From JBIOHJ01 sp044448905 (GTDB lineage Bacteria; Bacteroidota; Bacteroidia; AKYH767-A; OLB10): a DNA stretch of 44,151 bases. The stretch covers positions 1 through 44,151 of the forward strand of contig JBIOHJ010000006.1 of NCBI GenBank assembly GCA_044448905.1, written 5' to 3'. Below the pieces are notes generated by a model. That model did not search any database. It saw only the letters and a list, made by a program, of their open reading frames with translations, and was not told where the DNA came from. This document shows, piece by piece, positions 8,669 to 15,971 of this stretch (position 1 is the first letter of the stretch; each line of letters opens with the position of its first letter). The position numbers and the translations under genes were made by a program.

Positions 8669-9316
8669 ATGACATCCTACAAACAGATTTTTGAAAACAA
8701 TAAAAAGTGGGTTGCAGATAAATTAGCCATTGACAAAGATTATTTTGAAAAACTGGCCCGCGATCAAAATCCTGATTACCTCTACATAGGTTGTTCCGAC
8801 AGCCGAGTGCCTGCCAATGAAATTATGGGATTAGAACCCGGTGAAGTTTTCGTCCACCGAAATGTTGCCAACCTCGTAATAAGCACCGATAACAATTTAA
8901 ACGCGGTAATTCAATACGCGGTGGAGCAGCTCGAAGTAAAACACATTATTGTTTGCGGCCATTACGGATGCGGAGGTATCAGGGCGGCTTTAAATCCTTC
9001 TGATATGGGACAATTAAACAGTTGGCTGCAAACACTGCGCGATGTTTACCGCATTCATCAAAATGAGCTGGATGCAATACCCGCTAAGGATGAAAAATTT
9101 AACCGTCTTGTTGAATTAAATGTTGTTGAACAATGCGTAAACATTATTAAAATTGACCACGTGCAGCGCGTTTGGTATAAAACGGGTTTTCCCCAGCTTC
9201 ATGCATGGGTGTACGACCTGCACAACGGGCTTTTAAAAGACCTCAACATAAATATGCAGGAATACATTTCCAAATTCAGAAAGATTTATGATTTAAAACC
9301 AAAATTATCTGCATGA
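8669..9316 (+). CDS. Beta-class carbonic anhydrase
   Basis: Interconverts CO2 and bicarbonate with a catalytic zinc ion. The 215-aa protein carries all zinc-site and dyad residues: C42, D44 and R46 in GCSDSRVPANEIMGLEPGE, and H98 and C101 in CGHYGCGG. VHRNVAN and the C-terminal VVEQCVNI and WVYDL segments are typical of the Can/CynT-like branch. An upstream TTG at 8639 overlaps the previous gene and adds unconserved residues, so the ATG at 8669 is taken. Length is normal. It follows the efflux operon by 23 nt and precedes a Ca2+/H+ antiporter gene by 40 nt. A link to pH or ion homeostasis is plausible but inferred. Confidence 0.95.
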   Translation: MTSYKQIFENNKKWVADKLAIDKDYFEKLARDQNPDYLYIGCSDSRVPANEIMGLEPGEVFVHRNVANLVISTDNNLNAVIQYAVEQLEVKHIIVCGHYGCGGIRAALNPSDMGQLNSWLQTLRDVYRIHQNELDAIPAKDEKFNRLVELNVVEQCVNIIKIDHVQRVWYKTGFPQLHAWVYDLHNGLLKDLNINMQEYISKFRKIYDLKPKLSA

Positions 9317-9356
9317 TCTCCTAAATTGATATAATTACCTTTGCTATCGAAATGGT

Positions 9357-10436
9357 ATGAAAAAAATATTTTCCATAAATCTGCTCTTTGTTTTTATTCC
9401 TATTTCTCTTGCTTTAGAATATTTCAAAGCCGATGCACATGCGCTGATTTTCTTTTCAGCCGCATTAGCAATTATTCCAATTGCACGGCTTATCAGCGAA
9501 GCAACTGAAAACCTTTCGCATTACACAGGTCAATCAATTGGTGGATTGCTTAATGCTACGTTTGGAAATTTTCCTGAACTTATTATAGTGCTGATGGCAT
9601 TACGTGCCGGACTTCACGAAATGGTTCTCGCTTCACTGATTGGAGCTGTTTTAGCAAACTTATTGCTTGCACTTGGGGTTTCCTTTTTTGTAGGAGGACT
9701 AAAACATCACACCCAGAGTTTCAACCCGGTAAGTTCACGAGTATATTCTTCCATGATGTTTATTGCTGTTGTGAGCATGGTTGTACCAAGTTCATTTAAC
9801 CGGATGTTTGGTTCAGAGGATATTCTCCGGGAGGAGTACTTGCTAAACATTGGATTAGCTGTGATTTTGCTTATTACTTATATTTTGTATCTCGTATTTA
9901 TGATAAAAACTCATCCTGATTTTTTCACAAGCAGTGAAAAAGCTGATGAAACTGAAATGCATGAAGAACATTGGAGTGTTAAACGAGCTGTGATTTCATT
10001 AATTGTAGCATCAGCACTTGCAGCCTGGATGAGCGAAGTGCTGGTTGGTTCAGCCGAAGAAACCGGCAAAGCATTAGGAATGTCAACAACATTTATCGGG
10101 ATTATTATTCTTGCCATTGTAGGAGGTGCTGCCGAAAGTCTTTCAGCCATTAGCATGGCGGCAAAAAACAAAATGGATTTAACCCTCAGCATTGCTCTTG
10201 GAAGCTGTATCCAGATTTCATTAATGATTGCGCCAATAGTGGTCCTGGCAAGCTATTTTATCGGGCCCCAGCCAATGAATCTCAGTTTTGGAAAAGTTGA
10301 ATTAGGAACTCTTTTTCTTGCAGTGCTCATGGGAATGATGGTAGTGGGTGATGGAAAATCAAATTGGTATAAAGGCATACAACTAATTATTATCTATTTA
10401 ATTATTGCATTTATGTTTTTCTTTATGCCTCAGTAA
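9357..10436 (+). CDS. Ca2+/H+ (cation/proton) antiporter, CaCA/CAX family
   Basis: A 359-aa inner-membrane exchanger with about 11 hydrophobic segments in two homologous halves. The diagnostic alpha-repeats are visible: GGLLNATFGNFPELIIVLMA near residue 61 (first half) and GGAAESLSAISMAAKNKMD near 260 (second half), each with the acidic residue (E in FPEL and AAES) expected to bind cation. An acidic His/Glu-rich loop (KADETEMHEEH, about 195-205) separates the halves, as in ChaA/CAX proteins. It lies between carbonic anhydrase and a VIT-like membrane protein on the same strand. Ca2+ is the likeliest ion; Na+ or K+ cannot be excluded from sequence. Confidence 0.93.
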   Translation: MKKIFSINLLFVFIPISLALEYFKADAHALIFFSAALAIIPIARLISEATENLSHYTGQSIGGLLNATFGNFPELIIVLMALRAGLHEMVLASLIGAVLANLLLALGVSFFVGGLKHHTQSFNPVSSRVYSSMMFIAVVSMVVPSSFNRMFGSEDILREEYLLNIGLAVILLITYILYLVFMIKTHPDFFTSSEKADETEMHEEHWSVKRAVISLIVASALAAWMSEVLVGSAEETGKALGMSTTFIGIIILAIVGGAAESLSAISMAAKNKMDLTLSIALGSCIQISLMIAPIVVLASYFIGPQPMNLSFGKVELGTLFLAVLMGMMVVGDGKSNWYKGIQLIIIYLIIAFMFFFMPQ

Positions 10437-10546
10437 CTGATTTTATTTTTAAAAAACAAAATAAATTAAACTTTTTATTTTGTGAAATGGTTATTTGATA
10501 TTTTAAAATTGAAGTAAAACTGTTGATCGGTAAATATAATTTTAAC

Positions 10547-11209
10547 ATGGAAACTCTTGAGCCGAAAATAAATAAAAGATTATTAAATCCGATTGATCGA
10601 ATTTCCGAAATCCTGTTCGGTTTAATAATGGCACTTACTTTTACCTGTACTATAAGTATTATTGAATCGGACAGAACCGTTGTAAAAGATATGCTCATTG
10701 GTGCAATTGGCTGTAACATTGCATGGGGATTAGTAGATGCGGTAATGTATTTATTAATGACCATGACGGAAAAAGGACGCGGCCTTTCCATTTTTAATTT
10801 TGTTCGAAAAACAGACAGCAAAGAAAAAGCTCATCAATTTATTTCAGATGCGTTGCCACCGGTCATTGCTTCCGTTATACAACACAATGAGCTTGAAGAG
10901 ATCAGAAAAAAGATAATAGCAATCCCCGATTCTCCACCAAAAAACAGGTTAAAATTTGAAGATTTTAAAACAGCATTTGGAATTTTTATTCTTGTATTCC
11001 TTTCTACATTTCCAATTGCGATTCCGTTTATTTTAACTAAAGAATTACAAACTGCATTGCGTGTTTCAAACGCAATAGCAATTTTAATGATGTTTATATG
11101 CGGATGGGGTTTGGGTCAATACTCAGGACGTAATCGTTTCTTTATGGGTGCGATGATGAGTTTAATCGGAGTAGCACTTGTTTTAATAACCATTTCGCTG
11201 GGCGGATAA
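10547..11209 (+). CDS. VIT/CCC1-like integral membrane protein
   Basis: A 220-aa protein with about five hydrophobic segments. NPIDRISEILFGLIMALTFT opens the first helix, and IGCNIAWGLVDAVMYLLM forms the second. The others are near 145-165, 170-190 and 200-218. The arrangement (two N-terminal helices, a cytoplasmic linker of about 70 residues, three C-terminal helices) and the GxxNxxWGxxDAxMY phrase resemble the VIT1/CCC1 iron/manganese transporter fold. The linker lacks a clear row of metal-binding Glu/His residues. A TTG at 10523 is in frame, but the ATG at 10547 is preferred. The next gene starts 1 nt after its stop. Transport of a metal ion is a guess from fold similarity. Confidence 0.6.
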   Translation: METLEPKINKRLLNPIDRISEILFGLIMALTFTCTISIIESDRTVVKDMLIGAIGCNIAWGLVDAVMYLLMTMTEKGRGLSIFNFVRKTDSKEKAHQFISDALPPVIASVIQHNELEEIRKKIIAIPDSPPKNRLKFEDFKTAFGIFILVFLSTFPIAIPFILTKELQTALRVSNAIAILMMFICGWGLGQYSGRNRFFMGAMMSLIGVALVLITISLGG

Positions 11210-11210
11210 C

Positions 11211-11858
11211 ATGCGGACCCTCATTTTATTTGGAGTACTTATTTTGTTTTCAGTTTCCGGAGTTGCTCAGCAGAATAATATTTTGTCAGCCCCTGAAGAA
11301 AGCGATTCAACGAAATCGGACTGGCAATTCGAAGGTGTCATCTATGATTATATTTTACCCAATGAAACGGACTACCTGTCACCGGTTTTTTATGCTGATT
11401 ATAAATCCATTCATTTTGAAGCAAGATACAACTACGAGGATAAAAATACTGCTTCAGTTTTCGGAGGTTACCGTTTTGAAACCGGAAGTGAATTAATATT
11501 TGGTGCAACACCTATAGCTGGATTCGTTTTTGGAAATACCGATGGGGTTGCACCCGGTTTGTTAATAGATATTACGTATAAAAAATTTGATTTTTATTCC
11601 GAAAGTGAATACGTTTTTGATTTTAGCGAAAAAGAAAACAATTTTTTTTATACATGGTCCGAGTTAGCTGTATCACCATTCGAAAATTTCAGAACAGGAT
11701 TCTCTGCAAGCCGGACAAGGCTTTATCAAACCGATCGTGATATCCAGCATGGAATTTTTGCTCAATATTCGTTTGGAAAACTTACAGGAGGATTACATTA
11801 TTTTAATCCTTTTACTGATGACTATTTTTTAATTGCAACTATGGGATTTGAATTTTAA
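11211..11858 (+). CDS. Small outer-membrane beta-barrel protein, unknown function
   Basis: A 215-aa protein I do not recognise. It has a signal peptide (MRTLILFGVLILFSVSGVAQ). The rest is alternating aromatic/polar strands, for example SIHFEARYNYED, KFDFYSESEYVFDF and GIFAQYSFGKLTGGLHYF, ending in a terminal Phe (LIATMGFEF), the usual signal for insertion by the BAM complex. Eight to ten strands are likely. It begins 1 nt after the stop of the VIT-like gene and ends 10 nt before the Omp85-like gene, so all three are almost certainly co-transcribed. The function may relate to ion handling by association only. Confidence 0.7.
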   Translation: MRTLILFGVLILFSVSGVAQQNNILSAPEESDSTKSDWQFEGVIYDYILPNETDYLSPVFYADYKSIHFEARYNYEDKNTASVFGGYRFETGSELIFGATPIAGFVFGNTDGVAPGLLIDITYKKFDFYSESEYVFDFSEKENNFFYTWSELAVSPFENFRTGFSASRTRLYQTDRDIQHGIFAQYSFGKLTGGLHYFNPFTDDYFLIATMGFEF

Positions 11859-11868
11859 TTTTACAATA

Positions 11869-13161
11869 ATGAAGATTAAAATAGTTTTAATCATTCTTAT
11901 TTATTTTTTTCCTACCCATGCTGTATTCGCCCAGGAAGAAACAAAAGATTTAAAGGATGTAATTGGTAAATGGAAAAAGGACACACTGAAAATTCTTTCT
12001 CCTGAGTTACAGATTGGAAAAAATTACTTGTCCATACTACCCGTTGTAGGTTATGCACCTGCAAATGGATTTTTAATTGGTGCTGCAGTGAGCATAACAC
12101 GGCTTGTTGCTAAACCTCCAACAAACTTATCCTCTGGAATGCTCAACTTTCAGCTTACCTCAAAAAAACAATTCATTATCAATGCACGAAGCAAAATATA
12201 TTTAGCTGAAAATAAATGGTTCCTGCAGGGAGACTGGCGAATACTTTTTTTTGCGCAGCCTACTTATGGTTTAGGGATAAACTATAATGAGGGGAATAAA
12301 TTTCTTATTCATGTAAATGGGCTGGAAACAGAAGAAACTCCTGTTGAAGAACCCATGCGGTTTAATTATGTGAGGATTTATGAAGATGTAGTGCATAAAA
12401 TCGGAGCAAGTAAATGGTATGCTGGTGCAGGTATTGCATTTGATTTACACTATTCTATTAGTGATCAAAAACTGAACCTTGATGCAGACACTGCTCCTTT
12501 ATATATAACAAACCATTACGCCTATTCAGTTTTAAAAGGTTTTAGTACTGAAGAGTATTCTACAAACGGTTTCAATGCAAATATCCTTACTGATCATCGT
12601 GATAATATAGCTAATCCCTACAAGGGATACTATGCATCATTGTCGTTTCGTTTTAATTCTGAGCTTTTGGGCAGTTCCAAAGAAAGCACTATGCTGCTTT
12701 ATGACTTGCGCTATTATTTAGGGTTAAGTAAACAGCGCCCTCGTCATGTGCTTGCATTCTGGTCGTATGGAAATTTTGTTACAGGAGGCGAGGTTCCTTA
12801 TCTTGCATTGCCATCAATAGGATGGGATACCTACAATCGTTCCGGCAGAGGATACATACAAGGGCGCTACCGCGGACTAAATATGGTTTATGCCGAAGCA
12901 GAATACCGGTTTCCGATTTCAAAAAATGGATTCTGGGGAGGAGTTGCTTTTGTTAATACCACCTTTGCAAAGGGGATTGATTACAACGAGGAGACACAAG
13001 CATTTTCTGAACAGAAACTTTTTGAAAAGGCGGCCCCGGGAATGGGGGCAGGTATTCGTATGAAAATGGACAAACGTGCGCGAATAAATCTTACGGTAGA
13101 TTTAGGTTATGGCACCGATAACTCAAGTGGGATTTATTTTAATTTGCAAGAAGTCTTTTAA
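11869..13161 (+). CDS. Omp85-like (BamA/TamA superfamily) barrel without POTRA domains, copy 1
   Basis: A 430-aa outer-membrane protein with a signal peptide (MKIKIVLIILIYFFPTHAVFAQ), a short linker, then about 16 beta strands ending in a terminal Phe (FNLQEVF). The segment GRYRGLNMVYAEAEYRFPI near residue 330 resembles the Omp85 L6 'RG' loop motif followed by a strand. No POTRA repeats fit in the 40 or so residues before the barrel, so it is not an assembly factor of the classic type; Bacteroidota have many such proteins annotated as 'BamA/TamA family' or 'surface antigen D15'. It is clearly paralogous to the protein at 22525-23793. A TTG at 11833 is in frame, but the ATG at 11869 gives the clean signal peptide. 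Confidence 0.8.
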   Translation: MKIKIVLIILIYFFPTHAVFAQEETKDLKDVIGKWKKDTLKILSPELQIGKNYLSILPVVGYAPANGFLIGAAVSITRLVAKPPTNLSSGMLNFQLTSKKQFIINARSKIYLAENKWFLQGDWRILFFAQPTYGLGINYNEGNKFLIHVNGLETEETPVEEPMRFNYVRIYEDVVHKIGASKWYAGAGIAFDLHYSISDQKLNLDADTAPLYITNHYAYSVLKGFSTEEYSTNGFNANILTDHRDNIANPYKGYYASLSFRFNSELLGSSKESTMLLYDLRYYLGLSKQRPRHVLAFWSYGNFVTGGEVPYLALPSIGWDTYNRSGRGYIQGRYRGLNMVYAEAEYRFPISKNGFWGGVAFVNTTFAKGIDYNEETQAFSEQKLFEKAAPGMGAGIRMKMDKRARINLTVDLGYGTDNSSGIYFNLQEVF

Positions 13162-13326
13162 TTCAATGTCACACGACACACATTCCCTGCTCTCGAAATC
13201 ATCAAGGGTGCAAGGGTGCAAATAAGACGCACAACATTTGTGGTGACACACGCATTAGTGTAAAACTTCCTCTGATTAAGTGACTGAAATGTACTTTTTG
13301 TTAAAACATATTGTGCGAATTAATAT

Positions 13327-13356
13327 TTTGTGTTAATTTGTAAAAGAATTTATTTG
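13327..13356 (+). promoter_or_regulatory. Candidate promoter of the Gly-rich secreted protein gene
   Basis: TTTG (13327-13330), 18 nt, then TTTATTTG (13349-13356), which matches TAnnTTTG except for one position. It lies 18 nt before the ATG. The 213-bp gap 13162-13374 also has a minor tandem 8-mer (AAGGGTGC twice, 13203-13218) but no gene. Confidence 0.45.
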
Positions 13357-13374
13357 TAATTAAATCATAATATC

Positions 13375-14577
13375 ATGAAAAGAATTTATCTATCGTTTTT
13401 AATAGTGGCGATGGGCTTGCTAAGTACACGGGGATTTTCTCAAACAGATAATACTGCTGCGAAGGATACCACATTATTAGGCTTACCCGGAGATAATCTT
13501 GATCTCTATGCCGTGCTTGATCTTTTTCAAAAGTCAAAGACTATTGAAGAATTTGAAAAAAACTTGAATCTTGAAAAAACAGGAATCAATAACCTGGATT
13601 TAAATTTAGATAAAAAAGTTGATTTCATAAAAGTGGTGACAAAAAAAGATGGCGATAATTTTACCTTTATTCTCCAGGTTGATGTGGCTAAAAATGAAAC
13701 CCAGGATGTTGCTGTCATTCTTGTAACAAAAGATAAAGACAAAAAAATTTCGATGCAGATTGTAGGCGACAAAGATTTGTACGGCAAAGATTATATTGTT
13801 GAACTGAAAGAATCTAAAACTCCTTCAGTTACTCCTAACCCGGGGTATACCGGCACAGATACTACTGTTGTTGTGGCTGCTCCGGCAAAAACTACTGTGG
13901 TGGTGGTCGAACAGGCACCAATCGTACAGTATGTGTATTCACCTGCTTATGTGCCCTATGCCCCGCCTTATTATTATGGATATTATCCGCCCTATTTTGC
14001 GGCATTTACAGTAATGGCAGTCGGTATGTATTGGGGCAGTCATGCTCATTACCATGGCGGTTATCACGGTGGTTATGGATATCACGGCAATACAACTGTG
14101 GTACGTAATACCAATGTTTATAATAATTATAATGGTTCCAGAAATAGTTCTAATACGGTGAACCATAATAGAGCAAATGGCAGTTATGACAGGGCTAATA
14201 ACGCATCAGGGGGAACCCGCCCGTCAACCGGAGCTGGTGGCGGTACACGCCCTTCAACACAACCGTCAACTCGCCCCGGAGGAGGTAGTGGAGGAGCAAG
14301 ACCATCCACTCAACCGGCAGGTGGGTCATCTTTTGGAAATGGATCAGGAAATGCACGCCCTTCAACTCAACCTTCTAATAATTTCTCAGGGTCATCCCGC
14401 CCTTCAACATCAAATAATATGAGTTCATCAGGCAACAGAGGCGGAGGTTATAATAATAGCGGAAGTTCAAGAGGCAGCGGTGGATATAGTGGTGGCGGTG
14501 GTTCAAGAGGCGGTGGTTTTAGCGGAGGGGGTGGCGGAAGAGGAGGAGGAGGAAGAGGCGGTGGTGGAAGACGATAA
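13375..14577 (+). CDS. Secreted protein with aromatic/His-rich middle and Gly/Ser-rich tail
   Basis: A 400-aa protein of unknown function. A signal peptide (about 1-22) is followed by a conserved-looking N-domain (about 35-145) with alternating strands and helices (LDLYAVLDLFQKSKTIEEFEKNLN, then VKDGDNFTFILQVDV-type strands). A Tyr/Pro segment (about 180-215, many YY and PP), a hydrophobic stretch with GMYWGSHAH, and a His/Gly/Tyr-rich stretch follow. The final 150 residues are repeated TRPST/GGARPSTQPS and GGG-R units, and the protein ends in Gly/Arg. It lacks a T9SS domain and may be periplasmic or surface-exposed. The N-domain fold resembles small Bacteroidota proteins of unknown function; no enzyme motif is seen. 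It is a single-gene unit with its own promoter and a good terminator. Confidence 0.75.
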   Translation: MKRIYLSFLIVAMGLLSTRGFSQTDNTAAKDTTLLGLPGDNLDLYAVLDLFQKSKTIEEFEKNLNLEKTGINNLDLNLDKKVDFIKVVTKKDGDNFTFILQVDVAKNETQDVAVILVTKDKDKKISMQIVGDKDLYGKDYIVELKESKTPSVTPNPGYTGTDTTVVVAAPAKTTVVVVEQAPIVQYVYSPAYVPYAPPYYYGYYPPYFAAFTVMAVGMYWGSHAHYHGGYHGGYGYHGNTTVVRNTNVYNNYNGSRNSSNTVNHNRANGSYDRANNASGGTRPSTGAGGGTRPSTQPSTRPGGGSGGARPSTQPAGGSSFGNGSGNARPSTQPSNNFSGSSRPSTSNNMSSSGNRGGGYNNSGSSRGSGGYSGGGGSRGGGFSGGGGGRGGGGRGGGGRR

Positions 14578-14601
14578 TTAAACTTTTTGAAAGGACAAAT
14601 T

Positions 14602-14639
14602 AATCCCCGGCAACTGATTAAGCTACCGGGGATTTTTTA
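14602..14639 (+). terminator. Rho-independent terminator of the Gly-rich protein gene
   Basis: Perfect 9-bp stem AATCCCCGG / CCGGGGATT (14602-14610, 14626-14634) with a 15-nt loop and a following T-run. Confidence 0.85.
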
Positions 14640-14669
14640 TGATTCTAGTTGGATTTAAATTTTAAAAAC

Positions 14670-14704
14670 AAAAAAGGCTGTCTGAAAATACTTTTCGGAC
14701 AGCC
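14670..14704 (-). terminator. Rho-independent terminator of the NTF2-like lipoprotein gene
   Basis: On the minus strand, GGCTGTC ... GACAGCC (plus 14698-14704 and 14676-14682) form a 7-bp stem extended inside by complementary GAAAA/TTTTC, followed by a T6 run. It faces the plus-strand terminator 30 bp away, giving a back-to-back convergent stop. Confidence 0.85.
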
Positions 14705-14728
14705 CAAATAAAAATATTCAATGCCTGA

Positions 14729-15220
14729 TTAATCAAGCGGCATATCCGAAGCACTCATCTCTCTTACGCTAACATATTTACCGTCTCTTTTTTCAAACAG
14801 AATCATGTAATTTCCTCTGTTAAGTGTCGCATCAAGAGAGTCAACTAAATTGTAATAACCGGTTTCAACCACCTGGTTCGCGTCATTTGATACAAAAACT
14901 TCATGGGTGGTAAATGTAATCTTATTGCCTTTTGAAGAGGAGTCAATACCGGCTTTATAATATGCTATAATTGCCTCCCTGCCAACTAAAGGAGGTTTGT
15001 TCTGAGCATAGACTGTTGCATCATCAGCATAATAGCCTATGTTTTTTAATTCCCCGCTATTATACAATGCAGCAAATTCATTTTCTTTTGCCTGAATTTC
15101 ATTTTTTATTTCCTCTTTATCAATTACCGGTGCTGCGGGTTCTTCATTCTTAGGACTGCAGGCGATTATTAATGACATTACACATGATAATAATGCTGCA
15201 TGGATAGACTTTTTTTTCAT
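14729..15220 (-). CDS. NTF2-like (SnoaL/DUF4440-type) lipoprotein
   Basis: A 163-aa protein with a lipoprotein signal ending in IIAC (Cys about residue 21), an acidic Glu/Lys linker (about 28-50), and one NTF2-like domain: EFAALYNSGELKNIGYYADDATVYAQNKPPLVGREAIIAYYKAGID, then strands with THEVFVSNDANQVVETGYYNLV and YMILFEKRDGKYVSVREM. This is the DUF4440/SnoaL-like layout. Members are often ligand-binding or of unknown function, so no activity is claimed. It lies downstream of the LuxR regulator on the same strand but has its own candidate -7 box and an inverted repeat in the 115-bp gap. Confidence 0.8.
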   Translation of the reverse strand: MKKKSIHAALLSCVMSLIIACSPKNEEPAAPVIDKEEIKNEIQAKENEFAALYNSGELKNIGYYADDATVYAQNKPPLVGREAIIAYYKAGIDSSSKGNKITFTTHEVFVSNDANQVVETGYYNLVDSLDATLNRGNYMILFEKRDGKYVSVREMSASDMPLD

Positions 15221-15259
15221 GATTATATTGTTTTATTTTATGTGAATTTCTATAATTTT

Positions 15260-15267
15260 CAAAAGTA
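15260..15267 (-). promoter_or_regulatory. Candidate -7 element of the NTF2-like lipoprotein gene
   Basis: On the minus strand it reads TACTTTTG (TAnnTTTG, full match), 40 nt before the ATG at 15220. No clear TTTG lies 19 nt upstream; that space is occupied by the inverted repeat at 15274-15298. Confidence 0.4.
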
Positions 15268-15273
15268 GCAAAT

Positions 15274-15298
15274 GGATTTAATCGTATGATTTAAATCC
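15274..15298. promoter_or_regulatory. Inverted repeat upstream of the NTF2-like gene (candidate regulator site)
   Basis: GGATTTAATC-gtat-GATT(t)AAATCC forms 10-bp arms with one bulged base, covering the expected -33 region of the gene at 14729-15220. It is immediately downstream of the LuxR-type regulator gene, so autologous control by that regulator is a reasonable guess. Confidence 0.4.
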
Positions 15299-15335
15299 TA
15301 TCAATTAATTTGATACTTTAGCGACACAACACATT

Positions 15336-15971
15336 TCACACAATCTTCCCCTTTATCGCCTTCGCCACCGCTTCTGACTTAGAATGAACATGCAGCTTCT
15401 CATAAATATTTCGGATGTGTCCGCGAACAGTATCAACGCTTATAAAGCAAGCATCAGCAATCAGCTTGTAGCTCATTCCTTTTACAAGGCACGACAAAAC
15501 TTCCTTTTCTCTTTCAGTAAGGTTGAAAGAATTACTTTTTGACAATCCGTTTTGAGCCTGCATCATCTTCAAAACCTTGGTTGCAATAGAAGGACTCATA
15601 GGCGCACCGCCTTCATAAGTTTCTTTTATCGCTTCTAAGATTCTTGATGGAGAAGTGTTTTTTAAAATGTAACCGGATGCACCAGCACAAATGGATTGAA
15701 ATATTTTTTCGTTCTCCTCAAAAATAGTTTGCATCAAAACTTTTAGTTCAGGTTTTTTATCGCGTAAAATTTTCACACCTTCAATACCATTCATTCCCGG
15801 CATTTCAATATCCATTAAAACAACATCGGGCTTCGTATCTTCAATTTTCTCTAATAAATTACTGCAATCAGGAAAAGCCCCCACGCAGGTGTAACCATTG
15901 CTGCCTTCAATAAGTTGATTCAAACCGTTACGCAAGCTGTTGTTGTCTTCAAATATTATTACCCGAATCAT
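15336..15971 (-). CDS. LuxR/NarL-type response regulator (pair 1)
   Basis: A 211-aa DNA-binding regulator. The receiver domain (1-120) has acidic pocket E8/D9, phosphoacceptor D54 in VVLMDIEMPG, and the switch Lys in GYILKNTSP. The C-terminal LuxR helix-turn-helix (about 148-208) reads LTEREKEVLSCLVKGMSYKL and ends in VDTVRGHIRNIYEKLHVHSK. Its ATG shares one base with the stop codon of the kinase gene (TAATG overlap), so kinase and regulator are translationally coupled partners. It is similar in design to the regulator at 33315-33983. The targets are not known; the nearest candidates are the NTF2-like lipoprotein gene and the divergent T9SS cargo genes. Confidence 0.94.
   Translation of the reverse strand: MIRVIIFEDNNSLRNGLNQLIEGSNGYTCVGAFPDCSNLLEKIEDTKPDVVLMDIEMPGMNGIEGVKILRDKKPELKVLMQTIFEENEKIFQSICAGASGYILKNTSPSRILEAIKETYEGGAPMSPSIATKVLKMMQAQNGLSKSNSFNLTEREKEVLSCLVKGMSYKLIADACFISVDTVRGHIRNIYEKLHVHSKSEAVAKAIKGKIV

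Noticed and set aside
13203..13218. Tandem AAGGGTGC repeat
   Set aside because: Only two copies of an 8-mer in a gap; no further structure or link to a function.
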